Of a stretch of DNA of 64,000 nt, positions 41,093 through 50,701 are shown piece after piece. Each line of letters starts with the position of its first letter. The first letter of the stretch is position 1. This DNA comes from Plenodomus lindquistii. Its lineage: Eukaryota; Ascomycota; Dothideomycetes; Pleosporales; Leptosphaeriaceae. The position numbers and the translations under genes were made by a program. The stretch spans positions 2,914,001 through 2,978,000 of the forward strand of contig JANUWI010000003.1 in NCBI GenBank assembly GCA_025504975.1, in the 5' to 3' direction. The notes below the pieces were generated by a model. That model made no database searches, was not told where the DNA came from, and worked only from the letters and a program-made list of their open reading frames with translations.

Positions 41093-41449
41093 TTAGTGAT
41101 TTTTTGTATGGATGATGATCTTTTTCACACTTTTCACCAGAACCAATTGAGCTATATAACTATAGGTATCGTCACACCGGCATTGCGCATCTGACCAAAC
41201 GTGTAAATCTCCTAGACAGCATTCGCATGCACTTTCGTCTTCAACTGGCCGGCATAGGAAGCGGGGCAAAAGTGTTCCTAGCACTCCTTCAACCAGGGTG
41301 GTTGCCAGTGGATGTGTGCGGACCCCTTTGAGAGAACGGGATCCAAACCATGATGTGTTGACGATGGGTGCCATAAACACTACTCCACGAAATGATGGAC
41401 GGCAGCGGCGGAACGTAAAACTATCCGTGGTTGCGCAAGAATCTGACAT
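41093..41449 (-). CDS. small Cys-containing hypothetical protein
   Basis: 118 residues, no intron, ATG at 41449 (MSDSCATTDSFTFRRCRPSF). A central cluster CECCLGDLHVWSDAQCRC has five Cys within 18 residues, followed by a hydrophobic stretch (YIAQLVLVKSVKKIIIH). No signal peptide is evident. The stop lies just beyond a foldback repeat. No homologue recognised; support is only the intact frame and its spacing. Confidence 0.4.
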   Translation of the reverse strand: MSDSCATTDSFTFRRCRPSFRGVVFMAPIVNTSWFGSRSLKGVRTHPLATTLVEGVLGTLLPRFLCRPVEDESACECCLGDLHVWSDAQCRCDDTYSYIAQLVLVKSVKKIIIHTKNH

Positions 41450-41557
41450 GTATCGAATGCAACATTAGATGTGTGAATAGGTAGCCTGTGCGTTTCTCTT
41501 AACATTGTATGTTGTCACATGATTTGTATAGTTATATACCCCTTCACTTTTACTTCT

Positions 41558-41757
41558 CGTATTCTTGAGCAATTCAACTTGCCGTACTCCTGAGCAATTC
41601 AACTTCCCGTATTCTCGAGCAGTTCAGCTTCCCGTATTCTCCAGGAGTTCAACTTCTCATATTTTCAGGCAGTTCAGATTATTATGTTCTCAAGTAGTCC
41701 AAACTATCATGTTCTCAAATAGTTCAAATTCTCATGTTCCCAGGCCGTCCGACTTCT
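41558..41757. repeat. 25-bp minisatellite, eight units
   Basis: Eight consecutive 25-bp units (41558, 41583, 41608, 41633, 41658, 41683, 41708 and 41733), consensus near CGTATTCTCGAGCAGTTCAA plus CTTCC, with divergence rising from left to right. It sits about 70 bp beyond the stop of the module 3 J gene. Confidence 0.85.
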
Positions 41758-41829
41758 TGAACCGCCCAATTTCCCGAACTCGTCAGCCAACCGCTCCCTC
41801 GGCACCCCATTGTCCTTCGTAGCGCCCAC

Positions 41830-42776
41830 TTAATCACCTCCGTTCTGCTTGCGGAGGCGAGACAGCATAGTGCTGGTGTCTAGTCCGGCCCATTCGTCGA
41901 AGTAACAACCATGCATGTCTAGGTCTGCGCGACTGATGCTGCTGCTGGGTCCGAATTTCCGCAGTGGTCGGCAGTTGACATCAATGTTCAGGATCGTGAG
42001 TCGTAGTGCAGTCTTCGCGGTCGCTACCACTACGTATTTGGCACGACGTCCTCGGTCACCGGCTTCCCTCGGCTTGCGGATGAGGGCAACGGGGGTTTGG
42101 CGAGCGCCCATAGCCTTTCTCTTGCTGGCGATGTAATGGGTGATCGCCGCAAGGCGGCTACTGTCCGGGTCACTGCCGTATTCACTGCTGTCGTCATCGC
42201 CGTCCTCGTTGCTGACCACCTCACTGTCGTCCTGCTCGTCGCCGTCGCCGACCGCCTCACTGTCGTCCTGCTCCTCGTCGTCGTCTCCGCCATTGGCGAG
42301 GGGGGCCTTGTTGGTTGCCTGTCAGGTGTAAGCGACGCATTTTTACATAATGCTAAATGTGTTGGTTCTGTCTCGTGGATGCATACCTGGTGTGTCGGTG
42401 CAGTGGGCGGGTAGCCATTGACCGGATTCCAGTTCCCTCTGTCGTCGGATAGCGACCACGTCGATTCCCATCCGTCCTTGCCGCGCTCATTGATGTTGGC
42501 CAGTAGGCGAATCAACTGAGTGTCGTTGAGGAGACCGGTGTCTTTGAGGAGGTTAGTTATGTTGGTGTATTCAACCTTGGGCGGGTCAGCGACGCCCTGC
42601 ATACGATCAGGATGTAGTCGTTTGTGCGCTTGGCGGATCGCGCTTTTCCACTCGCTGGCGCTGATGAATGGTTCGGTGTAGGGGTTGCGGGCAAGGGCAT
42701 TGAAGATATCGATTTCCTGTAGACCGTCGAACGCGTAGTTGTGCTCACTGATCTGGATGCGGTCGATGCCAACCAT
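41830..42776 (-). CDS. J-domain-like protein, module 3
   Basis: Exon 1 42776-42387, intron 42386-42319 (GTATGC...TGACAG, 68 nt), exon 2 42318-41830; 292 residues. J-domain-like start (EIDIFNALARNPYTEPFISA, HPD at 55-57 in KRLHPDRMQG), then NITNLLKDTG...INERGKDGWESTWSL, which extends the shared N-terminal region. A highly acidic Asp/Glu-rich linker and a basic SKRKAMGAR follow, then the C-terminal domain (RAKYVVVATAKTALRLTILN...CYFDEWAGLDTSTMLSRLRK). This is the clearest match to module 1. Divergent from the partner at 43094 across 317 bp. The intron sits between the J part and the linker. Confidence 0.75.
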
Positions 42777-42974
42777 ATTGGCAATGTAGTGGTAGAGTGG
42801 TAGATAGAAGAAGGCAGGCGACAGCAGGGCCTACAGCGCAATGATATTGGCTGAAGGAGGGATATTGTGACGATACAAAAAGGTAGGTTGTAGAGTACGA
42901 GAGTAGGTATGTATACGTTTTCCTCTTACCACGTGGGTAGTAGCGGTGTCATTTGCGGCTATACGGTCAAGCCC

Positions 42975-42983
42975 GCCTTCACC
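42975..42983. promoter_or_regulatory. shared promoter motif, module 3
   Basis: GCCTTCACC followed by TTCAC, in the 317-bp divergent promoter of module 3. Confidence 0.55.
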
Positions 42984-43093
42984 TTCACTTCGAAACTTGC
43001 TGTTTGGCTCTTACTGGATGCAGATACTTGCATGCGTATGTCTGCCTCATAACTACTCTATCACCTTCTACTGCTATCGTCACATCATTGACA

Positions 43094-44155
43094 ATGGCAA
43101 CGAATACAACCGTCCGGCTTCTGGCTATTGGGGTTGTTGGGCGTACGTGTAGCTGTCGCGTGTGAACGCGGTTTACCGGTGTTAACATCTAGTAGTCAAG
43201 CATACCAGCAGTGGAGACAGGTGGACTATCGAGGTTACCGCTCCAGATGGTGAGAGCGTCGATGTTGACCTCGGAGCGCGCATCGGTCATAGGGTTGTTG
43301 AAGTTGTAGGCCAATACAGCACGTGTCATCTACGGCATCGTGGCTACAGTACAGGAGCGCTGACGCCGTGTAATAGTGGACGAGAGCCACGGACAGGACA
43401 AACACACCTTCAACTGGTACCTGCGCGTTTTGGACGAACACAACATCCTCCGTCGATACCTCGCGTACTCCATCACGGCCTCCAGCCAGCCAGTGTCCCG
43501 CGGCAGTTCGACCACCAGCGACACACCATCGCACCCGGTACATGGTGTCAACGACGCTACCGACGCCACCTCTACAGGCGAGAGTGCAGTCCACGCGACT
43601 GGCTTGTCTGATGAAGATGAAGTCGCGGTCGACACGGCTGGCAACTCGTCCGCCGTCGATGGTGTCGCCGCCGCAGCTGCAATCGGATTGTCGCCTGAAG
43701 TACTGGCGAAACTCGAGGCGCAAAATGAGCAGATGTGGCAGGACGATGAAGCTGAGAAATCGACTTCCAAGCGCAAGATAGCGGAGACGGCCACCGAAAC
43801 GTCGTCAGCCAAGCGAATCAAGAAGCGTGGCGTCATGGAACCAGAGGCTGGTGTCGAGGATCCAGTAGGTTTATATCGCTTTCTAGGTTCCATCCGCATG
43901 TCTAACAAACCATGATAGGGTCACCCCGCTGAAGCAAATGCGCCCATTGTCGACAACGGCGAAGGAGTTGACGTCGCAACAGGCGTGGGAGACGGCGACA
44001 GCGATGTTGGGTTAGCCGAACAGCATGGTGATGATGGTCAAGCGGTTCTGCAGGATGAGCGTGCGGACGGTGAGACGACGGTGGACGACCGCCTTCGTTC
44101 TGGTTTGAATATTTGCTGCGGCACTGAGTCGTGTGCAGGCCGCTGTCAGCGCTAA
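43094..44155 (+). CDS. module partner protein, module 3 (long form)
   Basis: Exons 43094-43142, 43193-43324, 43377-43864 and 43919-44155; 301 residues. The first two introns are phase 1 at the family positions; the second uses a weak donor (GTCATC), while a strict match to the other copies would place it at a non-GT site, so this exon end is uncertain by a few bases. The conserved block after the intron is DESHGQDKHTFNWYLRVLDE. A long acidic/Thr/Ser region and a basic SKRKIAETA...SAKRIKKRG follow. The last exon replaces the family tail with an acidic stretch ending in a Cys-rich LNICCGTESCAGRCQR. Divergent from the J gene at 42776. Confidence 0.6.
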
Positions 44156-44376
44156 CGGGCGCCGCCGGGGATGCATTGGCTGGCAAGCAGGAGGAGAATG
44201 CATGAGTGCGATTAGTAGTAGCAGACTATAACAGACATCAATGCATGTGAATGGTCAAATTTCGAAACCTTGATGTCCATATCCTAATTCTACTACAGGC
44301 CCAGCCAACATCAACCACTCTCACGACCTACGTCTGCCTAGCCAGGTAGACTCGCATATCCTTCTCTGTCTGTCCG

Positions 44377-45551
44377 TCATACATAGGGTGGGAAAGATTT
44401 ACCTGAATTCTTGACGGTCTGCCTGGAGTTACCTAGGCGCGGCTTCAACCTCCGTCCCTCTTCACTCGTGTTCCAGACCCGCAAATGCATGTTCGGCTGG
44501 CCCTTGATCGCCGTGACGACGTATTCAGCACCGCTGCTATCACCCGCAACCCCCACAACACCAACCAGGACCATAGATGACTTGTTCGACGATTTCGACT
44601 CGTTGATGAGCTCCGTCAGTGTCTTCCTGCGCCTCTCACGCTCGGCCTCTTTCGCGGCATCGGCATTGCGCTGGTTGCGGGAGCGCTTCTCGCTAACGAA
44701 CTCTACGCTATCATCCGAGTCATCGTCCTCGTGGGTCCGCTGCCGCTTCCGCCGACCTAGGTACTCTACGATACGTCTTCGTCGGAATCGTCGATGTTGG
44801 TTGCCGTGGCCTTACCCTTGCCCCTGCCCTTGAACTGCTCACCATCACTGCCGGAACCCAAATCATACGGTGCGCTCGCCGAGCCATCCTCTGCCACGGG
44901 CGCCGAGCGGTAGGTGGAAGCTTGACTGCCCACTGGTCGAACCACCCGTTGCTGCTGGCGTCGGACACGGAGACGAGCGCTCTTGGCTGTTGTTAGCACG
45001 ACGCCACCAAAAGTCACTAGCCTCTGCCCGAGTCTGCTTTGTTGACATCCACCGACAAACGCATACCGACCTGAACCTGATGGTGTCGCTGGCGCACCAC
45101 CAGTCTGTTGCGGGGTGGGGGCAGGTGGGACGGCGGATGCTGGCTGTTGCGCTGCGGCGGGTGGTGGTTGCGGTGCTGACTGCGGTGCTGCGGCAGGTTG
45201 CGGTGCGGGTGCTGTGGCCAAAGGGACGTTGGCGAAGCGGTTGCCACCAAGAGGGGTCCATGTCGACTGCCATCCCTTTGCGCCATTCTCGTTGATGGCG
45301 CGGATGGTTTCGTCCATTCGTTCGCTATCGCCAGAACGGTGGATCTCCATCAGATGATCCCATAGGTTGTTAAGATTCTTGACATCATCCGGACCAGCGC
45401 GGCCACCATTATGATCAGGGTGAATTGCCTTCAATACTCTGATCCGAGCCTTCTTGAAGTCACTAAAGTCAACAAAGCGCTGCGTGATTGGGTCGCGGGC
45501 GAATAGAATGAAAATATCGAGTGAAGGGAATTTGCCAGGTAGGCCGACCAT
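44377..45551 (-). CDS. J-domain-like protein, module 4
   Basis: Exon 1 45551-44816, intron 44815-44766 (GTAAGG...TCGTAG, 50 nt), exon 2 44765-44377; 374 residues. J-domain-like N-terminus with HPD at 44-46 in the near-canonical LKAIHPDHNGG, then VKNLNNLWDHLMEI, then INENGAKGWQSTWTPLGG. The long Pro/Ala/Gln-rich linker is low complexity; an optional in-frame intron (about 93 nt) may lie near 45075-44983. The second exon adds a basic coil (EKRSRNQRNADAAKEAERER) and the C-terminal domain (EYVVTAIKGQPNMHLRVWN), but stops at GKSFPPYV before the WAGLD motif of modules 1 and 3. The splice is needed to reach this domain. Divergent from its partner at 46066. Confidence 0.7.
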
Positions 45552-45884
45552 GTTGACAACGTCCTACTCAGGTTCGTTAGCTGTGGCCATATACAAATGG
45601 ATGATGTAGGTGCATACGATACTCAACCAATATTCGTCTTTGTGAATGTGTGGCGGTAGCGGGCAGTGGCTGACGATAGCAGTGACGGACGCCACAAGGA
45701 CTGCGTTTACGACGAGCGCGACGGCGATGGACGGTTGGCGGTTGCGACGGTGATGGGCGTTGCGGGAAATGTGGTTGCGATGGGCGCGACGACGAGCAGT
45801 AGAACGAGATTGTTGTATTCGACAGAATGCGACAATAGGAGCGTCAGAGTTTTCATGTATCACTACATCACCGTCGCGCTTCAC

Positions 45885-45893
45885 GGTGAAGGC
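45885..45893. promoter_or_regulatory. shared promoter motif, module 4
   Basis: GGTGAAGGC followed within 4 bp by TTCACC, in the 514-bp divergent promoter. This resembles the palindrome of module 1 with a slightly different spacer. Confidence 0.55.
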
Positions 45894-46065
45894 AGGGTTC
45901 ACCGCCAGTACCCCCACCCACATACTCACTCACCACCACCATTCGTCTTGGCGCAATACTCGAGGCGGCTGTTGGCCACCGCGTCCCTCCTGTATACTAA
46001 CGACACACCTGCGCAGTCCATACACAACAACGGCATACGCTCACTAGAGACCATCCACTGCTACT

Positions 46066-46741
46066 ATGTCGTCAGCCTCCGTACCAACAGTCAGCGCTGG
46101 CATTGGGCAGGTCGCAATGACTGCGATAACATGTAGGTTGTATGCACTCACAATTGCGTGCACTAGCTAAGCAGCGGACAGCCTCTTACTACTCGAACAA
46201 GAATATTGTTCTGTGGCAAGTCGGTTGGGCGTTGTCGGGAATAACTTCAAAGACTTTGATCCTCGGTCACGCCCCTCGCGGTGTCGTCGCCAATGTTACA
46301 ATCAAAGGCTCCAGCTGTAGGTCTATACCGAACATGTTTATATGCGCCGACACATGCTAACAACACCACATAGTCGAGATCGAAGACGACGACAACGGTA
46401 CGCCGTTCATCAAGTGGTTCGTATGGGTGGACGTGAAAAGCGCCGTCGATGGCTCAGTCGCTCCGCACAAGGTGTTCGCATATGATCTCAAAAAGGCAGA
46501 CTTCGTGCGTCGTGGTGGGAACTTGCCTGCCACTGTCACGCACAAGCGGAAGGCGAACACAGTGGATGGAGATGATGACAACAAGGCCAAGCCTCACAAG
46601 AAGCTCAAGTTGACTGCGGCAGTAAGCTCGCTCATGGAGGAACTAGCCGAACACCCGGAAGCGGCACTCGACCTCACCGAGGATGAGCGGACTGAGCTGG
46701 AGTACGAGAGGAAGTTGGCGAATGCCATGAAGGGACATTGA
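46066..46741 (+). CDS. module partner protein, module 4
   Basis: Exons 46066-46132, 46167-46316 and 46374-46741; 194 residues. Intron 2 (GTAGGT...CATAG, 57 nt, GCTAAC branch site) is at the family position and phase. Intron 1 is phase 1 as in the other copies but would be only 34 nt, so its acceptor is uncertain. The N-terminal domain has LWQVGWALSGITSKTLILGH and FIKWFVWVDVKS after the second intron. The basic part is HKRKANTVDG...PHKKLKLTAAVSSLMEELAE, and the tail is LDLTEDERTELEYERKLANA. This is the best preserved example of the tail. No known family. Confidence 0.68.
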
Positions 46742-47355
46742 AACGGGCAGGCGAGGAGGAGACCGACAGGCGAAGGTCTAGTATGGACATGCGTGCAGGA
46801 GACGCAAGTCGTGACAACACGCCAACCGTGGACAGGCGTTAGCAATCAAAGAGTTGACAATATGTGAATGAAAAGCCATCTAAGTGACGAAACTGACACA
46901 TGTTCCAGAAATACGTATGTACTAACCTGTATGACTTCTGTCGAAAAAGATCAAGTTCTGCCACATGAGCGGTGCTTTTGTGCTATAAATATCCTCGGGC
47001 AGACTCTTCCACACACACTTCTATTTGTATTTCCCAAAAAGTTCGTCACCAAAGGAAAATGTGGAGCAAAACTGCAAATGTCGCCCCCAAACCAGGGTTG
47101 CAAAAGTTCATGGTAAGAGCATACGCATGGCAGGTATAGTGGTGAGGACGAGAGTCCAGAAGATCATCAAGTTGAACCGACGGTCGGGGGGACGGGTGCC
47201 CAAAAAACTGCCCATTCGAAGTGATGGTCGGGAATACCGAAACCCTGACGACAACGGTAAATGTCTGGTGGACGGACTGAGTGGCCATCCCGATGATGGT
47301 ACATCCAAACAACAACGAATTTTGCACATGGTATGTTTGTGGGTTTGGCAGGCGA
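46742..47355. other. gene-free spacer
   Basis: 614 bp with open frames on both strands but no splice-supported gene or shared repeat noticed. Confidence 0.45.
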
Positions 47356-47790
47356 TTACTCGTTAGGAATGCTGTCGGGGGCGATGTCAACATCGATTGT
47401 CACGATGTTCTCCTCCATGGCTTCCACAAAAGCTTGGGTATCGGGAAGCTGGCTCGTGTCATTATCAGCGTCCAATTCGCTGATGCCGACAAACGCGTTG
47501 TCGGCCTGACGAACTGTCTGTCGATTGAACATCCGCACACGCGACGACAATAATTTAACTCTAGCAGAAGTTATGTCAGGCGACTCGAACTGTTCACGAA
47601 GCAATATCCTAGCTGGCCGCGGTTGGGCTTTGCCATCCTGCGACAAATTGACAGCGCGGCTGAACACATCCCGGATAGTTGACTTGAAGCTATGCGTTGA
47701 GTTGGAAGCCTCACTGAACGCGCCCTCAACCACAGTACAAATAGCTCCTGCATAAGAACTCGTCAAGGCAACCTGATTGAAGGTTTTCAT
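47356..47790 (-). CDS. small hypothetical protein
   Basis: 144 residues, no intron, ATG at 47790 (MKTFNQVALTSSYAGAICTV). The first 25 residues are weakly hydrophobic but not a clear signal peptide. A basic middle (RPARILLREQF...VKLLSSRVRMFNRQ) and an acidic C-terminus (ISELDADNDTS...VDIAPDSIPNE) follow. No family recognised. Supported by an uninterrupted frame with sensible composition only. Confidence 0.45.
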   Translation of the reverse strand: MKTFNQVALTSSYAGAICTVVEGAFSEASNSTHSFKSTIRDVFSRAVNLSQDGKAQPRPARILLREQFESPDITSARVKLLSSRVRMFNRQTVRQADNAFVGISELDADNDTSQLPDTQAFVEAMEENIVTIDVDIAPDSIPNE

Positions 47791-48117
47791 AACGTCATGT
47801 GTCGAGTTCTTTCGAGTCTTTATATCAATCGCAAGGGCGCAGTTCGCATGCTTATTCGATCATCGCCCGAGTAGAATACAGACACGACTCGCGAATACCA
47901 ACCCTGGCGGATCAGCGGTTCCATGAAATGATATTTAGGATTATCGCGCGAGAGACTATGGCAGTTCTAGGAATTGGTGTCTGATAGCGGCGTGAATGAT
48001 GACATAACTCCAGGAGATGCACTCCAATGTGTTCGAACAAGCGTCATGACGAGGCTCTGCATGACATGAATAGCGCCGGAGGCACGAGCAACCACTCTTT
48101 TCAATCATAAGGTTTCT

Positions 48118-48267
48118 AGGGTATTTTCAGGTCGGATTGAACCCTTGCTTACTTCCGTATCGTATCGAAGAGAGACCGAGCCATTGGTATATCTTTCACA
48201 ATTGGCACGCTCTTCTCCGGTATGATACGGGCACTAGCAGGGGTTCAATCCGACCTGAAAATACCCT
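48118..48267. mobile_element. 150-bp inverted-repeat element
   Basis: Perfect 27-bp inverted repeats at 48118-48144 and 48241-48267 (start AGGGTATTTTCAGGTCGGAT). The 96-bp centre is non-coding. No target duplication is visible on the immediate flanks, so it is either old or a foldback sequence. Confidence 0.7.
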
Positions 48268-48287
48268 GTATTGGTTAGGTGTTAAGG

Positions 48288-48310
48288 CTAGCCGCAGGAA
48301 CTGCGGCTAG
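48288..48310. repeat. perfect 10-bp hairpin
   Basis: CTAGCCGCAG, loop GAA, CTGCGGCTAG, followed by TGAGCGAAGCGAGC. Lies 20 bp after the 150-bp inverted-repeat element and about 100 bp before the next gene. Confidence 0.7.
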
Positions 48311-48412
48311 TGAGCGAAGCGAGCAGCTAAGGCTTTAAACAGCTAAAATGTTGCTGGTCCTGTCTGAGCCTGCTGAGATAAACCAGAGGTATCCACCGAC
48401 CGACACCAACAC

Positions 48413-49783
48413 ATGCACCGTACTGCAGCGAGGGAGCACTCAAACCGAACACCACGGCTCGACCGAACGTCTGCATATATGATGTCATCCACTGATCGAA
48501 ATGTCAACAATGTCCCCGGACATTTGACGAAATACCCCAAGCACCCACTCCAACTCGAGACTGCCCGCCAACATGTCGCGAGCACTTTCAAGAGGACCGA
48601 AGCATTCCCATTGGACAAAATTCTCGACAAAGGTTTTGAAAAGACTGCAGCGACGAATGAAGAGTATGCAACCACTTTGGGGTTCTCGTCCCATGTCATG
48701 GACGTCGCCGTCCGTGGCACGATTCAATGCATCGTCGATTTTTTTACAAGCGGTGCCAAGTTGGGAGTTCTTCCAGAACCAAACTGTAGCCTGGCCCAGT
48801 TTGAACCAGCCGAAGAATGTGTAGTCGAACAACTATCAAAATTGACACAGATCAATCGCCACACACAACTCGTCTCCCGGTACCACGAGTCTTTCGTATA
48901 CGACTCGCTCGAAGAAAGATGCAAAGAACAAAATCAAGGGGTTGCAGAGGTAGGAATGATTGAAAGCATGTTGTGCAGTGAGGAAATGTGTCATTTAAAG
49001 GCATACGGCAACGCAACACGATCGCGGAAATTCTTCAAGCGCATTAGTTACGCCCGCTCCAAGGGCGCAAATTTGCTGTTCTTGTTTAGGAATTCCGCTA
49101 TGCAGTGGGCGCTTGTGGGAGATGGCCGCGCCGAGAACATCTGCGCAGATAAGATCATCGACGTATACGGCAACTACATGGAGAGCCTGCGGTACTTTCC
49201 CTGGATCCCAGACCCCACCGGTCCCAGAATCGCGAACAGACTGCAAGAATTCTACATTATAACGAAATTCCCTGGCGCTGAAGACCATTGGTTCGCAGTG
49301 GAAGGAACACATTGGTCCAAATTCAAGGAACTAGCGGATTATCAACGTATGCTGGGTGCCAGACAAGAAAAACAAATGAAGGTCGACAACGAACAGGTTT
49401 TGTCCGCCAGAATGGTCTTGGGCGTGCCCCTTGAGTTGCATCTGCTCCTGCCGAGAGAGATTGATGGAACCTGGAGAGTGACAGTCGCGCATAGGGTCGA
49501 AACTGGTGCCATTTTAGGTGTTGTGCCTGGGGATTTGAGGTATACCGACGCGAGCGAAGCGGAGTCACATTGGCACACACTGGACCAAGGAGTATACTTT
49601 ATTCCCGTTGATCCAAGCCCATTCTCACTTATATTCCGCAACGCGAGCACTGAACCATCCGACCGCAACGTCGTGCTGGGTTACGACCACATCCAAGATG
49701 CTATCTCGGGCACATATACATCGTTTCGCGTATTTGTAGTTGCACAGCGGCCGCTGAACCCCCTGGAACCACTGAGCATATAG
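48413..49783 (+). CDS. orphan hypothetical protein, 456 residues
   Basis: Intronless. The start may be ATG 48413 or the downstream MMSSTDRN pair (48479/48482). The N-terminal and middle parts are helical with scattered Cys (IQCIVDFFTSG, SMLCSEEMCHLKAYG); a basic, aromatic core follows (RSRKFFKRISYARSKGANLL). The C-terminal third alternates hydrophobic residues and reads as a beta-sandwich (LGVPLELHLLLPRE, WRVTVAHRVETGAILGVVPG, FRVFVVAQRPLNP). No signal peptide, membrane segment or known motif. A 456-codon open frame in this island is unlikely by chance. Confidence 0.6.
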   Translation: MHRTAAREHSNRTPRLDRTSAYMMSSTDRNVNNVPGHLTKYPKHPLQLETARQHVASTFKRTEAFPLDKILDKGFEKTAATNEEYATTLGFSSHVMDVAVRGTIQCIVDFFTSGAKLGVLPEPNCSLAQFEPAEECVVEQLSKLTQINRHTQLVSRYHESFVYDSLEERCKEQNQGVAEVGMIESMLCSEEMCHLKAYGNATRSRKFFKRISYARSKGANLLFLFRNSAMQWALVGDGRAENICADKIIDVYGNYMESLRYFPWIPDPTGPRIANRLQEFYIITKFPGAEDHWFAVEGTHWSKFKELADYQRMLGARQEKQMKVDNEQVLSARMVLGVPLELHLLLPREIDGTWRVTVAHRVETGAILGVVPGDLRYTDASEAESHWHTLDQGVYFIPVDPSPFSLIFRNASTEPSDRNVVLGYDHIQDAISGTYTSFRVFVVAQRPLNPLEPLSI

Positions 49784-50356
49784 GACATGCGGCTACACGA
49801 AGTAAGTAGATTTGACATTCTCATCCCATCTGCTAATCATACAAGTTGCCTCAATTTGCTCGGCTCCAGCAGCTATACCATCAACATGAGGTTTTTGGCC
49901 TACGTGGAAGGGGCAGAACTCTTGAGCATTGAAACATATGTCCAGTGACTAGCCCTGTTGTTGCGCGATTGCATATTCGTTGGAGGGTTACCGGTCTGTG
50001 CATGGTGCAGCTGTATGGCTTTGGAGGCACGACCAGACCAGGCAGATAGCTTTGGAAAGTGTAGTCAAGTGTATCATGTTCGAATACCCGCCTGTTACAT
50101 ATCTACCTATCGAACCTACTCTATGCTCAGAGAGAGGCTGCAAACCCGCCTGCCACCTTCCCCAAGTACAACACCATGCCCCACCTGCTTCGTTATGCCC
50201 CCCCCCCCCCCTCCCCCCAAGTACACCCCACCACCACCGCTCGATCAAAAACTGGCCCAAATTTATGTCCCAAGGGTTTTGCCTTGCACTCGATAATATT
50301 TTCTTCTTGCCTTCTTGCTCAAATACCCCAATATGAACCGCCTGATCGATGTATGA
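49784..50356. other. gene-free stretch with poly-C tracts
   Basis: Contains a long C-rich tract at about 50198-50218 and no supported gene. It may hold the first exon of the next gene, but no start could be joined. Confidence 0.45.
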
Positions 50357-50701
50357 GAACAAGAAGTCATCAGCCTTGTTGTCAGATCGGATGCCGCCAC
50401 GTATGCTGAGGTCAGCTTGGTTGACTATGACACACTCGTCTCTAGATTGAAGACAAAAGTGCTCACGTTGAACAAAGACAAGGATGTGTTGCTGCAGGTG
50501 ATCGCCTTACTCAAGGGTATCGCAGACCCCATGCTTTATATCCTTCAACTTGCTAATAACGCTATTGCCGCGCTGACGCGAGACAACTACATACTTTGTC
50601 TGAGGGCCAGAGCATTGGTACAATGTAAGGTCGCGGTTGAGCAGGAACGAGATGGCATGATGAAGGAAGTGGAAAAGGTGGTTGGGGGACCGAGCGTCTA
50701 A
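50357..50701 (+). CDS. coiled-coil ORF, 5' end unresolved
   Basis: Open for 114 codons after a TGA, with no ATG near the start, so an upstream exon is probably missing from this model. It reads as a helical coil (LVSRLKTKVLTLNKDKDVLL...CKVAVEQERDGMMKEVEKVV). A short upstream start (ATG AAC CGC CTG at 50333) followed by GTATGA cannot be joined in phase. May be a gene fragment. Confidence 0.35.
   Translation, partial: EQEVISLVVRSDAATYAEVSLVDYDTLVSRLKTKVLTLNKDKDVLLQVIALLKGIADPMLYILQLANNAIAALTRDNYILCLRARALVQCKVAVEQERDGMMKEVEKVVGGPSV

Noticed and set aside
31096..46741. Modules as toxin-antidote or meiotic-drive pairs
   Set aside because: Divergent multicopy pairs invite the idea, but nothing in the sequences (no signal peptide, membrane segment or known driver family) supports it beyond arrangement.
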